NCBI GenBank assembly: GCA_035369845.1
Contig: DAOOVD010000069.1
Location: 1 to 10,216 of the forward strand
Source of the DNA: DAOOVD01 sp035369845
Lineage (GTDB): Bacteria > Bacillota > Desulfotomaculia > Desulfotomaculales > Pelotomaculaceae
Direction of reading: 5' to 3'
Length of the DNA stretch: 10,216 nt
Shown here piece after piece: positions 1-5,399 of this stretch (positions are counted from its first letter, which is position 1; every line of letters starts with the position of its first letter). The notes beneath the pieces are model-generated. The model saw only the letters and a list, made by a program, of their open reading frames with translations. It had not been told where the DNA came from and made no database searches. A program made the translations under genes and the position numbers.

Positions 1-17
1 TTTTTAGGCATCAGCAT
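1..17 (-). CDS. Possible start of a gene running off the left edge
   Basis: A start codon at 17..15 (reading M-L-M-P-K, then off the window) is preceded by a GGGGAG ribosome binding site at 29..24 with a 6-nt spacer; a second ATG at 11..9 would read M-P-K. Only five codons are visible, so nothing can be said about function. The next ATG upstream (21..19) stops after five codons. A promoter at about 190-221 and the absence of other genes to its left support a gene starting here. This is inferred, and the start could be wrong. Confidence 0.25.
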
Positions 18-189
18 CCATCTCTCCCCGCTCAACAGCCCCGTTGCCGGGGACGACCCTGGCCGATCCGCCCTGGTCGCACCGTCATCTTCAAAAAATC
101 TCAGCACAGATGCTAACGAAAGATTGGCATGCTAAAATATTCTGGTTTTTCTCCCTCCTTTACCATATTACAACAGCTTACACCAAAAA

Positions 190-221
190 ACAATATCCCT
201 GAAAGCGCAGGGCGGTGTCAA
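190..221 (-). promoter_or_regulatory. Candidate promoter for the left-edge gene
   Basis: TTGACA at 221..216 and GATATT at 197..192 are separated by 18 bp on the minus strand, close to the vegetative sigma-A consensus, with an A-rich tract just upstream (about 232-238). A second, weaker pair lies downstream: TTGTTT at 193..188 and TAATAT at 170..165, 17 bp apart. Either would give a leader of roughly 140-165 nt before the possible start codon at 17. Confidence 0.5.
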
Positions 222-328
222 CCTTTTGCAGGTTTTTTTGCCGGCTGAAACCCCGGCCCGATTTAACCCGGCGCCTCTGCGGGCGCCGGAATCAAAAATG
301 AAGGGCCCTGGGGCGCCAAACGGGCACC

Positions 329-370
329 AAAAAGCCCTCAGAAGGATTAAGTAAATCCTCTGAGGGCTTG
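329..370 (-). terminator. Rho-independent terminator after the tRNA cluster
   Basis: A long hairpin pairs 332-347 with 354-369. It is nearly perfect (AAGCCCTCAGAGGATT against AATCCTTCTGAGGGCTT on the transcript, with one small bulge) and has a 5-6 nt loop. It is followed on the minus strand by a short T-run. It begins 8 nt after the encoded CCA of tRNA-Gly, so it closes the tRNA transcript. Confidence 0.9.
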
Positions 371-377
371 ATTTTCC

Positions 378-452
378 TGGAGCGGGTGACGGGGATCGAA
401 CCCGCAACCCTCAGCTTGGGAAGCTGATGCTCTACCATTGAGCTACACCCGC
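378..452 (-). tRNA. tRNA-Gly(CCC)
   Basis: A complete cloverleaf on the minus strand: acceptor GCGGGTG pairing with CACCCGC, D-arm with GTAGCTC...GAGC, anticodon stem TCAGC/GCTGA around loop TTCCCAA (anticodon CCC), T-arm GCGGG-TTCGATC-CCCGT, discriminator T and an encoded CCA (380..378). It reads GGG codons. It is the last gene of the Lys-Glu-Gly cluster, but has its own consensus promoter 12 bp upstream and a strong terminator directly downstream, so it can be expressed separately. Confidence 0.95.
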
Positions 453-463
453 CCGGTTTCTTT

Positions 464-492
464 ATTATAGCTTCTTCGCTCTTAAAAATCAA
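464..492 (-). promoter_or_regulatory. Promoter of tRNA-Gly
   Basis: TTGATT at 492..487 and a perfect TATAAT at 469..464 are spaced by exactly 17 bp. The predicted start at about 457 lies only some 5 nt before the mature 5' end of tRNA-Gly, as is usual for stable-RNA promoters. Confidence 0.8.
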
Positions 493-604
493 GCCGGGGC
501 GGCTTATTTTACGGGAAAATGGTGTAAAACGAAGTGATGTTACCCCCGCCCGGCTGCAACGAGACTCTTTGCTCTTCGCCGGCAAAACTGCATATCGCGG
601 CGGG

Positions 605-634
605 TAACAAATAAGGCAGTCCTTTAAACTGCCC
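605..634 (-). terminator. Probable terminator after tRNA-Glu
   Basis: On the minus strand GGCAGT (633..628) and ACTGCC (620..615) enclose a 7-nt loop, and the stem is followed by TTATTTGTT. This is a moderately strong intrinsic terminator between tRNA-Glu and the separate promoter of tRNA-Gly. It suggests that the Lys-Glu transcript ends here, at least partly. The remaining bases between 453 and 721 contain no recognisable gene. Confidence 0.6.
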
Positions 635-721
635 CGGTGCAAAGCCCAACCCCGGGATGTTCCGCTGAAAGCGCAAACCTCTTTCCAGCCGAACTTCCGG
701 TTCGAACTCAAATCTCTGTAA

Positions 722-797
722 TGGTGACCCCACCGGGATTCGAACCCGGGTTACCGCCGTGAAAGGGCGGTGTCTTAGGCCGCTTGACCATGGGGCC
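722..797 (-). tRNA. tRNA-Glu(TTC)
   Basis: A complete 76-nt tRNA with encoded CCA (724..722). The acceptor GGCCCCA pairs with TGGGGTC (one G-T pair), the anticodon stem CCGCC/GGCGG encloses loop CTTTCAC (anticodon TTC), and the T-arm is CCGGG-TTCGAAT-CCCGG. It decodes GAA/GAG. It is the second gene of the cluster, 110 bp downstream of tRNA-Lys with no promoter that I can see between them, so probably co-transcribed with it. Confidence 0.95.
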
Positions 798-809
798 AAT
801 ATTGGTTAT

Positions 810-900
810 CGGTCGTCCCTTGCCGGTCGTCAGATTGTATGTTGGAACGGCCTAAAGCCGAATTCCCTCTATTCCGACTACCGGCTATTGACGTCTGACT
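810..900. repeat. Short degenerate direct and inverted repeats in the Lys-Glu spacer
   Basis: CGGTCGTC occurs at 810-817 and again at 824-831. GCCGGTCGTC at 822-831 is matched, with one mismatch, by an inverted copy at 876-885 (GACTACCGGC). A small CGGC/GCCG hairpin lies between them at 848-860. Together they could fold into a cruciform or RNA stem within the tRNA precursor, or be the remains of a small intergenic repeat element. No coding content is evident. Confidence 0.4.
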
Positions 901-907
901 ACTTGAT

Positions 908-983
908 TGGTGAGCCATGGTGGACTCGAACCACCGACACCCTGATTAAAAGTCAGGTGCTCTACCGACTGAGCTAATGGCCC
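908..983 (-). tRNA. tRNA-Lys(TTT)
   Basis: A complete 76-nt tRNA with encoded CCA (910..908). The acceptor GGGCCAT pairs with ATGGCTC (one G-T pair), the D-arm contains TTAGCTCAGTCGGTAGAGC, the anticodon stem CCTGA/TCAGG encloses loop CTTTTAA (anticodon TTT), and the T-arm is GGTGG-TTCGAGT-CCACC. It decodes AAA/AAG. It is the first gene of the cluster, about 14 nt downstream of the predicted transcription start. Confidence 0.95.
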
Positions 984-1003
984 GCGTGTACCGCACGTAA
1001 GTT

Positions 1004-1033
1004 ATATTACTATATATGGGGTGACCGTGTCAA
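1004..1033 (-). promoter_or_regulatory. Promoter of the tRNA cluster
   Basis: TTGACA at 1033..1028 and TAATAT at 1009..1004 are separated by 18 bp containing an AT-rich ATATATAG run. The expected start at about 997 leaves a very short leader before tRNA-Lys. Confidence 0.75.
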
Positions 1034-1057
1034 CAATGAAAATGAGCATCGGCGGGA

Positions 1058-1085
1058 CCGGGCCGCATTCCGGAACCGGCCCCGG
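1058..1085 (-). terminator. Weak candidate terminator after purA
   Basis: A GC-rich hairpin pairs CCGGGGCCG (1085..1077) with CGGCCCGG (1065..1058) around an 11-nt loop with one bulge. There is no good T-tract directly after it, only TCATTTTC further on. It is the best stem between purA and the tRNA promoter, but purA could also be terminated elsewhere or read through. Confidence 0.35.
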
Positions 1086-1127
1086 CAAACCGCGCCCTCC
1101 GGGACGGTAAAAACGCGCCGCTCAGTT

Positions 1128-2414
1128 TTATTTATATACTTCCGCATTGAGAATGGTCTGATTGCGTCCGCTGCCAACGCCGACGACGGCTATGGGCACG
1201 CCGGAAACTTCTTCTATTCTTTTGAGGAATTTTAACGCGTTGGCGGGGAGGTCCTCCATTTTTCTCGCCCCGGTGATGTCCTCCCGCCAGCCGGGGAATT
1301 CCTCATAAACAGGGACGCAATCTTCCTGCACCTTCAGGCTGGCGGGAAACTCCCTGATAATCTCTCCCCCGTAGCTGTAGCCGGTGCAGATTTTTACTTT
1401 TTCCAGCCCGGTTAAAACGTCCAGCTTGGTGATGGCCAGGTAGTCAAGCCCGTTGATTCTGGCGGAATAGCGCGCCACCACCCCGTCAAACCAGCCGCAC
1501 CGCCTGGGCCTGCCGGTAGTTGTGCCGAATTCGCCGCCCTGCTTCCGGATGTGGTCGCCCAATTCGTCCTTGAGCTCGGTCGGGAAGGGCCCCCCTCCCA
1601 CCCGGGTGGTATAGGCTTTAGCCACCGCCACTACACAGTCAATCCTGGTCGGCCCCACGCCGGAACCCAGACAGGCGCCCCCCGCGCTGGGGTGGGACGA
1701 AGTTACGAAGGGAAACGTGCCGTGGTCGATATCCAGCAGGGTTCCCTGGGCGCCCTCGAAAAGAACGTTCTTTTTCTGCCTGATGGCGTCGTTTATTATG
1801 ATGGATGTGTCGGCGACGTATTTCCGCAAGGATTCCGCATACTCCTGGTAAGATTCAAGCATGCTTTTATAATCAAAGGCCTCCGAGCCGTAAACCGTGG
1901 TCAAAAGATGGTTTTTTCCCTCCAAATTCCTCTTCAGAAGTTCGGAGAGGTCTTCCCGGTCCAGCAGGTCGATCATGCGGATGCCTATCCTGCCTGATTT
2001 GTCCATGTAAGCAGGGCCGATGCCGCGGCAGGTGGTGCCGATCTTTTTCTTCCCCTTGCATTCTTCCTCCGCCTGATCCAGCCGCCTGTGATAAGGAAAA
2101 ATTACATGCGCGCGTTCGCTGATTTTCAAATTGTCGGTGTTCACGCCGCGCTTCTGAAGGGACTCTATCTCCTGGAGCAGGACAGCCGGGTCTATTACCA
2201 TGCCGTTTCCGATAATACATACTTTATCCGGATAGAGAATCCCGGACGGAATCAAATGGAGCTTGAACTCCTGACCGTCGACCACCACAGTATGACCGGC
2301 GTTGTTTCCCCCCTGGTAGCGCACGACCAGGTCGGCCTTTCGGGCAAGGTAATCGGTGACTTTTCCTTTGCCTTCGTCACCCCACTGGGCGCCCACAACG
2401 ACAACCGTAGACAT
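1128..2414 (-). CDS. purA: Adenylosuccinate synthetase
   Basis: Catalyses the GTP-dependent joining of aspartate to IMP to form adenylosuccinate, the first committed step from IMP to AMP in the cytoplasm. The 428 residues match the usual family length of about 430. The family signatures are all present: GTP-binding GAQWGDEGKGK near residues 8-18, QGGNNAGHTVV near 34-44, the active-site segment GIGPAYMDKSGRIGIRM, GAQGTLLDIDHGTFPFVTSS near 220, and TTTGRPRRCGWFD near 298. The ATG start is preceded by AGGGGG, which overlaps the stop of the upstream oxidoreductase gene; the two genes are 12 nt apart and so form one operon, driven from the promoter at 3962-3990. No terminator with a clear T-tract follows. 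Confidence 0.97.
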   Translation of the reverse strand: MSTVVVVGAQWGDEGKGKVTDYLARKADLVVRYQGGNNAGHTVVVDGQEFKLHLIPSGILYPDKVCIIGNGMVIDPAVLLQEIESLQKRGVNTDNLKISERAHVIFPYHRRLDQAEEECKGKKKIGTTCRGIGPAYMDKSGRIGIRMIDLLDREDLSELLKRNLEGKNHLLTTVYGSEAFDYKSMLESYQEYAESLRKYVADTSIIINDAIRQKKNVLFEGAQGTLLDIDHGTFPFVTSSHPSAGGACLGSGVGPTRIDCVVAVAKAYTTRVGGGPFPTELKDELGDHIRKQGGEFGTTTGRPRRCGWFDGVVARYSARINGLDYLAITKLDVLTGLEKVKICTGYSYGGEIIREFPASLKVQEDCVPVYEEFPGWREDITGARKMEDLPANALKFLKRIEEVSGVPIAVVGVGSGRNQTILNAEVYK

Positions 2415-2426
2415 TAAGTCAACCCC

Positions 2427-3815
2427 CTAGATCCTGTTTATTATCTCCCTGGCCGCTACCACACCGGCTACGGAAGCCTGGGCAAGGCCTCTGGTTACCC
2501 CTGCGCCGTCCCCTGCCGCGAACAGGTTTTTGACCTGCGTTTCCAGAGAATTCGTCAGGGACAGGCGGGAGGAATAAAACTTCACTTCCACTCCGTAAAG
2601 GAGGGTATACCTTGAAAACACGCCCGGGGCGATCCGGTCGAGCGCTTTTAGCATTTCCACTATTCCGGTCAGGTGCCGGTAAGGCAGGACGAGACTTAAA
2701 TCACCCGGTGTCGCCTCGTGCAGCGTGGGCGCGGTCATGCACTTGGCCAGCCTCTCCCTGGTGGAACGGCGTCCGGATGTCAGGTCCCCCAGGCTCTGAA
2801 CCAGCACCCCGCCGCCCAGAAGGTTGGCCAGGCTGGCAATATACCTGCCATAGGCAATTGGTTCCTTGAAAGGCTCCGTGAACGTCTTGCTTACCAGCAC
2901 GGCAAAGTTCGTGTTCTCGGTTTTTTTGTAGGCGTGGCTGTGGCCGTTGACCGTAACCAGGCTGTCGTTGTTTTCAATAACCACTTCCCCGTTCGGGTTC
3001 ATGCAGAAAGTGCGCACCTTGTCGTTAAAAGTCTTTGAATAATAAATGAATTTTGCCTCGTAAAAAATCCTGGTCAGGTGATCCATTACAGCCGCCGGCA
3101 ACTCCACTCTCACACCGATGTCCACGGGGTTTATCGCGGTGTCCAGCCCGATCCGCTTGGCCTGTCTGCAAAGCCAGCCGGCGCCTTCCCTGCCGGGCGC
3201 CAGCACAACGAATTTAGCGCTTATCGTTTTTCCGTCGCTGCAGGTAACACCGCGGACAGCCCTGTCTTTAACCAGCACCTCCTCCACCCTGCATGAGGTT
3301 CTCACCTCAACCCCGCGGGAAATCAGGTAATCATACATCCTCTGGAGTATTTCCCGGCAGCGGCCGGTACCCATGTGCCTGATGGTTACAGGTATGAGTT
3401 TCAATTCCGCCAGTATGGCCTTCCGCTGGACCTCGTTAATTTCATCCTGGTGCTCAAGCCCGAAAATCTGCTCCGGCGCTCCGAACCTGACATAAGTCCG
3501 GTCGATATAATTTATTAATTCGCCCAGTCTTTTTTCACCGATGTACTGCTCCAGGCTGCCGCCGACATCGGTGGAGAGAGTCAGCTTGCCGTCGCTGAAC
3601 GCTCCCGCCCCTCCCCAGCCGCTGACGGTCGAACAAGGAGAGCAATTAAAACAGGGGGCGTTTTTCACCCTGGCATTGCACTGCCGCTTGTCAATATCCT
3701 TGCCTTTTTCAATGATGAGGATTTTAAGCTCCGGATGGTCCAAAACAAGTTCAAGGGCGGCAAAAATTCCGGCAGGGCCGGCTCCCACTATGACCACATC
3801 GTACCGTTTGCTCAA
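2427..3815 (-). CDS. FAD-dependent oxidoreductase (COG2509-like)
   Basis: A predicted cytoplasmic flavoprotein whose substrate is unknown. From a TTG start at 3815 (462 residues) it opens directly with the dinucleotide-binding fold: DVVIVGAGPAG at residues 6-16 and the acidic IIEKG at 34-38. It then shows a CxxCxxC cluster (Cys55, 58, 61), followed by SGWGGAGAFSDGKL at 65-78, and near the C-terminus LFAAGDGAGVTRGLAQA, the second FAD contact. The three cysteines could bind metal or an iron-sulfur cluster, or be redox-active; this is inference. The TTG is preferred because GGGAGGGAG lies 5 nt upstream; the in-frame ATG at 3872 has no ribosome binding site and would add 19 residues before the Rossmann fold. 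It is the first gene of a two-gene operon with purA. Confidence 0.88.
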   Translation of the reverse strand: MSKRYDVVIVGAGPAGIFAALELVLDHPELKILIIEKGKDIDKRQCNARVKNAPCFNCSPCSTVSGWGGAGAFSDGKLTLSTDVGGSLEQYIGEKRLGELINYIDRTYVRFGAPEQIFGLEHQDEINEVQRKAILAELKLIPVTIRHMGTGRCREILQRMYDYLISRGVEVRTSCRVEEVLVKDRAVRGVTCSDGKTISAKFVVLAPGREGAGWLCRQAKRIGLDTAINPVDIGVRVELPAAVMDHLTRIFYEAKFIYYSKTFNDKVRTFCMNPNGEVVIENNDSLVTVNGHSHAYKKTENTNFAVLVSKTFTEPFKEPIAYGRYIASLANLLGGGVLVQSLGDLTSGRRSTRERLAKCMTAPTLHEATPGDLSLVLPYRHLTGIVEMLKALDRIAPGVFSRYTLLYGVEVKFYSSRLSLTNSLETQVKNLFAAGDGAGVTRGLAQASVAGVVAAREIINRI

Positions 3816-3874
3816 AAAAGCTCCCTCCCGGAACCCTCTAGAAAGAACATTTATATTTTTTCCGGCTGGCATAA

Positions 3875-3932
3875 AAATAACCCAAACAACAAAGCGCTTG
3901 CTATTTGAGCCGGCCGGTTCAGAGGGTTATTT
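3875..3932 (-). promoter_or_regulatory. Structured leader, attenuator-like
   Basis: On the transcript, AAATAACCC (3932..3924) is perfectly complementary to GGGTTATTT (3883..3875). Inside this closing stem lies a 10-bp hairpin with two G-U pairs, CAAATAGCAA (3907..3898) against TTGTTGTTTG (3892..3883), and a self-complementary CCGGCCGG (3918..3911). The outer stem ends in a T-rich run (GGTTATTTTTATG), so the whole resembles an intrinsic terminator or attenuator placed between the promoter and the oxidoreductase gene. It matches no riboswitch family that I can recognise. Confidence 0.45.
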
Positions 3933-3961
3933 CCTTGTCGCGTCCTCTCAGCAACATAGGT

Positions 3962-3990
3962 ATTTTAGCAAAACGAACATATATTGTCAA
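3962..3990 (-). promoter_or_regulatory. Strong promoter of the oxidoreductase-purA operon
   Basis: A perfect TTGACA (3990..3985) and TAAAAT (3967..3962) are 17 bp apart, and a TGC just before the -10 box gives an extended -10 element. The predicted start is near 3955, giving about 140 nt of untranslated leader before the TTG start at 3815. Confidence 0.85.
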
Positions 3991-4015
3991 GTCAACCGAC
4001 TGGCTGGCTGTGTTT

Positions 4016-4040
4016 ACAAAAAGCGCGGACAAAAGCGCGT
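4016..4040 (-). terminator. Candidate terminator after dnaB
   Basis: About 20 nt after the dnaB stop, a short GCGC/GCGC stem (4038..4035 and 4026..4023) with an 8-nt loop is followed by TTTTTGT on the transcript. The stem is short, so termination may be partial, but the T-run and the strong new promoter just downstream fit an operon boundary here. Confidence 0.45.
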
Positions 4041-4059
4041 AAAAGAGGCGTCACACGGT

Positions 4060-5394
4060 TCAATTTCCGGATTTCTCAAGCGAAAAAAATCTCGTGTACT
4101 CCTTGAAAAAGCCCAGCTCCACGGTACCTACCGGGCCGTTGCGGTGCTTGGAAATAATGATCTCGGCGATGCCCTTTTTTTCGGAGTCGGGGTTGTAGTA
4201 TTCGTCGCGGTAAATAAACATGATCAGGTCGGCGTCCTGCTCGAGCGAACCGGACTCTCTCAGGTCGGACATGATCGGGCGCTTGTTGTCGCGCCTCTCC
4301 ACCAGCCGGCTGAGTTGGGCCAGCGCCAGCACGGGAACGTTCAGCTCCTTGGCCAGGCTCTTCAACGAGCGGGAAATGTCGGATATCTCCTGCTGGCGGT
4401 TTTCATAGCGGCGGTTTCCCTGCATCATCTGAAGGTAATCGATCACGATCAAACCCAGTCCCTTTTCGGCCTTCAGAAGCCTCGACTTGGCCCTCACCTG
4501 GCGGACGGTTATGCCCGGCGTGTCGTCAATAAATATGGGAATTCCGGCGAGTTTTCCCTTCGTCTCGTGCAACATCCTCCAGTCATCCTCCTCGAGGTTG
4601 CCGGTGCGGAGCCGGTGCTGGTCAACCCTGGCCTCGGCGCAAAGTATGCGCTGCACCAGTTGCTCCTTCGACATCTCCAGGCTGAAAATAGCTACCGGTA
4701 TATTGTGCCTCAGGGCGGCGCTGTAAGCTATGCAGAGACCCAGAGCAGTCTTTCCCATGCTCGGGCGGCCGGCCAGGATGATCAGGTCGCTGGGCTGCAG
4801 CCCGCTGCAAATCCGGTCGAGATCGGGGAATGAAGTGGGGACTCCGGTAACACTCCCCCGGTTGTTGTAAAGAAACTCCAGGTGGGCAAAGGTGTCCAGG
4901 ATAATGTCCTTTATGGCGTAAAAAGCCGTAGCCGCCCTTCTGCTTCCCAGTTCCACGATCATCTGCTCGGCTTCGGTGATGAGCTTTTCGGGCTCTTCCC
5001 CCTCTTCGTAGCTCATCCCGGCAATGCGGGCGGAAACCTGAATCAGGGTGCGCAGCAGCGATTTTTCCTCGACAATGCGGGCGTAATACTCTACATTTGC
5101 GGCAGTGGGGACCGTCTCCCCAAGCGAGGCGATGTAGGCCACGCCTCCCGCTTTTTCCAGGGTTCCCTGCCGTCTCAAGTGATCGCTTACCGTGATCATG
5201 TCGACCGGGCTGCCGCTTTCATTCAGGTCGAGCATCGCCTCGTAAATAATCCGGTGGTTCTCCCGGTAAAAATCGTCCGGGCGCAGCACCTTCATGACCT
5301 TGTAAATAGCCTCCCGGTCGAGGAGAATTGCGCCGAGAACGGATTGCTCGGCGTCGATATTTTGCGGGGGTACACGCTCCAACAAAGGAATCAC
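4060..5394 (-). CDS. dnaB: Replicative DNA helicase DnaB (DnaC in Bacillus)
   Basis: The hexameric, ATP-driven helicase that unwinds DNA at the replication fork and binds primase. At 444 residues it has the normal length. The N-terminal domain begins RVPPQNIDAEQSVLGAIL (7-24); a linker near 150-180 leads to the RecA-like domain with Walker A GRPSMGKT (209-216), Walker B LIVIDYLQMM (315-324), the QLSR motif near 360-363, and KHRNGPVG (416-423), which carries the arginine finger. The annotated start is GTG at 5394, only 5 nt after the lonC stop. AGGTGAT, a good match to the 16S tail, overlaps that GTG, so a TTG start at codon 4 (5385) or 5 (5382) is at least as likely. Coupling to lonC translation is probable. 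No sign of an intein or other insertion. Confidence 0.96.
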   Translation of the reverse strand: MIPLLERVPPQNIDAEQSVLGAILLDREAIYKVMKVLRPDDFYRENHRIIYEAMLDLNESGSPVDMITVSDHLRRQGTLEKAGGVAYIASLGETVPTAANVEYYARIVEEKSLLRTLIQVSARIAGMSYEEGEEPEKLITEAEQMIVELGSRRAATAFYAIKDIILDTFAHLEFLYNNRGSVTGVPTSFPDLDRICSGLQPSDLIILAGRPSMGKTALGLCIAYSAALRHNIPVAIFSLEMSKEQLVQRILCAEARVDQHRLRTGNLEEDDWRMLHETKGKLAGIPIFIDDTPGITVRQVRAKSRLLKAEKGLGLIVIDYLQMMQGNRRYENRQQEISDISRSLKSLAKELNVPVLALAQLSRLVERRDNKRPIMSDLRESGSLEQDADLIMFIYRDEYYNPDSEKKGIAEIIISKHRNGPVGTVELGFFKEYTRFFSLEKSGN

Positions 5395-5399
5395 CTTTT

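Larger units (their letters stand above)
1..377. other. Gene-free stretch with promoter and structured leader
   Basis: I find no credible complete gene here. On the minus strand the stretch holds the tRNA terminator (329-370), a perfect 8-bp inverted repeat CCGGCGCC/GGCGCCGG at 268-289 without a T-tract, a promoter near 190-221, and a leader-like region (about 183 to 18). That leader contains a GCAA-capped hairpin (39-52), a CGACC/GGTCG stem (54-58 with 75-79), and a 6-bp match between 109-114 and the candidate start codon region 13-18. An AAAGGAGGG motif at about 157-149 has no start codon at a usable distance. Frames through 18-160 are short and unremarkable. Confidence 0.5.

Noticed and set aside
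292..711. A 139-codon minus-strand frame covering tRNA-Gly
   Set aside because: It runs through the tRNA, its promoter and its terminator; the GCSSMVEHQLPKLRVAGSIPVTRS part is the usual artefact of a translated tRNA-Gly.
509..799. A 96-codon minus-strand frame covering tRNA-Glu
   Set aside because: The first third is a translation of the tRNA itself, a well-known artefact (SSGLRHRPFTAVTRVRIP). The rest has no start codon with a ribosome binding site and contains a likely terminator.
3816..3872. The upstream ATG (3872) as the oxidoreductase start
   Set aside because: No ribosome binding site precedes it, it lies just after the T-rich end of the leader structure, and it would put 19 unrelated residues before the Rossmann fold. 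The TTG at 3815 has a strong site.
3919..3957. A 12-codon frame (MLLRGRDKEITL) in the oxidoreductase leader, a candidate leader peptide
   Set aside because: Its ATG lies at or just upstream of the predicted transcription start (about 3955) and it has no ribosome binding site. A frame this short is expected by chance, and the codons show no run of one amino acid as attenuator peptides do.
3541..4833. A 430-codon plus-strand frame
   Set aside because: It lies antisense to the oxidoreductase start, the promoter region and dnaB, and its translation has no recognisable features. It is a shadow of the real minus-strand genes.
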